Shown: positions 62,664 through 64,000 of the stretch, piece after piece | Position numbering within the stretch: the first letter of the stretch is position 1 | Layout of the letters: each line of letters opens with the position of its first letter | Assembly: GCA_034927815.1 (NCBI GenBank) | Contig: JAYFPK010000037.1 | Coordinates: forward strand, 9,802 to 73,801 | Reading direction: 5' to 3' | DNA length: 64,000 nucleotides | Source: Limiplasma sp034927815 | GTDB taxonomy: Bacteria; Bacillota; Clostridia; Christensenellales; Aristaeellaceae | Translations under genes and position numbers: made by a program | The notes under the pieces: generated by a model | What the model was told of the DNA's origin: nothing | Databases searched by the model: none | Seen by the model: the letters and a program-made list of their open reading frames with translations, nothing else

Positions 62664-62697
62664 GGGGCTGTAGTAGAATATCATCTACTGCAGCCCC
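62664..62697. terminator. Hairpin between convergent genes
   Basis: GGGGCTGTAGTAGA pairs with TCTACTGCAGCCCC with one G-T pair. No T-run follows on the plus strand, so its strength is uncertain. Confidence 0.55.
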
Positions 62698-62711
62698 AGA
62701 TCTGTTACAAT

Positions 62712-63116
62712 TTAGCCTCGCCCGAAAGGATGAGCTACGCCGTGAAGTGTACGACCATGAGTCGTATTGGTACCATTGACACGATTACCAACTACGATTG
62801 CGACCTGTAGTTGCTCCTGATTCTTTTCTCCTGCAGCATTCCCTTCAATAGCTGTATACGTGTTACCCGAAGTGGAAATAACAAATCCAGCATGCGCACT
62901 GACAACATTAGGCGTCCCATAGCCAGAAACATCATAGTATGCAATATCACCGCATTGCATGTATACACCAGAGGAGCCGCTACGAACATCATAGAGTCCT
63001 GCATCGTCGTAATACTTTACGGCTGGTCCGCGGTGCTCGTCGCCATAAAATACATTGTGGCTTAAAGCAGAAGCGCCAGCCAACCAATGTGGAGCATTAA
63101 GGTCACACTGATAATT
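62712..63116 (-). pseudogene. CHAP amidase remnant lacking the catalytic cysteine region
   Basis: About 134 codons match the C-terminal part of a CHAP (NlpC/P60-like) peptidoglycan amidase: QCGDIAYYDVSGYG, then SAHAGFVISTSGNTYTAIEGNAAG with the catalytic histidine and the following EGN segment. Upstream, NAPHWLAGASALSHNVFYGD is also in frame, but a stop lies at 63117-63119 and the N-terminal cysteine block of the fold is absent. No start codon with a ribosome site exists, so this is a decayed gene. Confidence 0.7.
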
Positions 63117-63201
63117 TCAAGGTATTGGAATGATTTGGGCGACACCACCGTTATTTTAGATAGTTGATACAATATCAAAGTGCAAGTTGGGAGGGTACAA
63201 T

Positions 63202-64000
63202 ATGCGAAAAGGGGTCCTCTTCATAACAATCATGGCGATTCTCATTTCACAAATCGCGTATGCTGAAAACCGAGCCGTTGTCAAAGCTAATGGAGAAGCC
63301 GATGGCGCTGAATTTTACAATGACTTGGGCACCAATCAAAAAGGATATTTATATAATGGCGTGTGTGTTCAAGCGTTGGATTCGCTGGATGAGTGGACAC
63401 GTATAAGAATGAGTGATGGGTTGTTGAGCATCGAAGGGTTTGTTCGGACAGAAGGCTTGGATACAAATCAAGAGTCGACATGGTCGCCGCACCCTATTAA
63501 AATTGGAGTTGCTAAGAGTACAGCAGATATCGAAGTTTCAGTCTTTGAGGGGCCGCGTCATGATTTTGAGAAGATCAATGTCATTCCGGCGAATGCACGG
63601 GTTGTTGTCTTGGGTACATTGTCAGATTACTATCTCATTCAATATCAAGGTCGATATGCATTTGTTTCTTCAGATGAATTGGTTCTTGATGACGGCTCTG
63701 TAATGCCCGATTGCTACGGCGGTATCCCTGAGATAGGCTATTTATTCCTCAATCCGAATGCTGCGATCCCGGCGGTTTTGAAGGCCTCCACAAACCCATC
63801 ATCCCCGACCATTGATCATCCATGGCTGCCAAGCGACGGTACCTTTGTGACTGAACGGTCAATAGAGTGCATAGCCGACTTGGGCGAATGGTATCAGGTT
63901 CGAATCATGGATGAATCGGGTTGTGGTTATATGCAAAAAGGTGATTTTCAAGACGCGATATTTTTCAAAGACATATTGATTGAGAGCATAGAGCCGCTTA
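63202..64000 (+). CDS. Secreted SH3-like repeat protein, 3' end outside the window
   Basis: The frame is open to the window end (266 codons visible). It begins MRKGVLFITIMAILISQIAYAEN, a signal peptide cleaved near AYAEN, after GGGAGGG. The mature part shows SH3-like segments with the usual turns (YNGVCVQALDSLDEWTRIRMSDG...IEGFVRTEGL, VVVLGTLSDYYLIQYQGRYAFVSSDEL, ADLGEWYQVRIMDESGCGYMQKGDF). Such repeats bind cell wall or peptides. It sits beside a CHAP amidase remnant, so a cell-wall role is likely. C-terminal domains are unseen. Confidence 0.78.
   Translation, partial: MRKGVLFITIMAILISQIAYAENRAVVKANGEADGAEFYNDLGTNQKGYLYNGVCVQALDSLDEWTRIRMSDGLLSIEGFVRTEGLDTNQESTWSPHPIKIGVAKSTADIEVSVFEGPRHDFEKINVIPANARVVVLGTLSDYYLIQYQGRYAFVSSDELVLDDGSVMPDCYGGIPEIGYLFLNPNAAIPAVLKASTNPSSPTIDHPWLPSDGTFVTERSIECIADLGEWYQVRIMDESGCGYMQKGDFQDAIFFKDILIESIEPL

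Noticed and set aside
1..64000. CRISPR array
   Set aside because: No regularly spaced 25-40 bp repeats were seen. The only tandem array is the 44-base set of 11-mers at 58830-58873.

Overview
The window is GC-rich Gram-positive-type DNA. It has strong AGGAGG-like ribosome sites, TTGACA/TATAAT promoters, DUF4179-type sigma/anti-sigma genes, an ECF vitamin transporter and BlaI/BlaR1 genes. Together with the carbohydrate gene content this suggests a fermentative Clostridia member (Firmicutes), perhaps Christensenellales-like; the taxonomy is an inference. From about 58.5 kb the sequence becomes visibly AT-richer and gene-poor, like an acquired island. I found no rRNA, tRNA or CRISPR array.

Layout. 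0-8 kb: an IlvD/Edd dehydratase, an SDR oxidoreductase, a diguanylate cyclase, a small secreted protein, two CBO0543-like membrane proteins and an MFS transporter. 8.1-18.3 kb: a GntR-regulated operon (deoC aldolase, FGGY kinase, sugar ABC importer, Fe-alcohol dehydrogenase, mutarotase-like protein) that fits import and cleavage of a deoxypentose, with acetaldehyde reduced to ethanol. 18.6-20.6 kb: a secreted M13 peptidase. 21.6-33.8 kb: a hexuronate regulon. lacI-uxaC-uxaB-uxaA-uxuA run on the minus strand, a divergent sugar ABC importer on the plus strand, and uxuB converges on it. Together they turn glucuronate and galacturonate into 2-keto-3-deoxygluconate, and CGTTAACG palindromes mark likely LacI sites. 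34.2-35.4 kb: a cobalamin riboswitch controls a DUF4430 protein and an ECF S-component. 35.6-35.8 kb: an ORF-less structured element with IS200/IS605-like hairpin ends. 35.9-40 kb: a HelD-like helicase coupled to a serine-less ACP-like protein, then RarA. 40.3-46.7 kb: an oligosaccharide ABC importer with an intracellular GH3 glycosidase, behind a roughly 400-nt leader. 47-51.5 kb: DUF488, a frameshifted secreted SH3-type gene, an ECF sigma/anti-sigma pair and two overlapping flavodoxin-fold reductases.

51.8-58.6 kb holds the most unusual system: a BlaI repressor, a BlaR1-like M56 protease whose extracellular part is a DUF5050-like propeller plus a beta-helix-like tail instead of a penicillin sensor, and two tandem paralogues that keep the membrane anchor and sensor but have lost the protease. 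Twin BlaI-type operators cover the promoter. 58.6-64 kb: gene remnants, an 11-bp repeat array, a DUF4209 protein with an RxxxxH motif, a secreted protein of unknown function, a CHAP amidase remnant and a secreted SH3-like protein cut by the window end.
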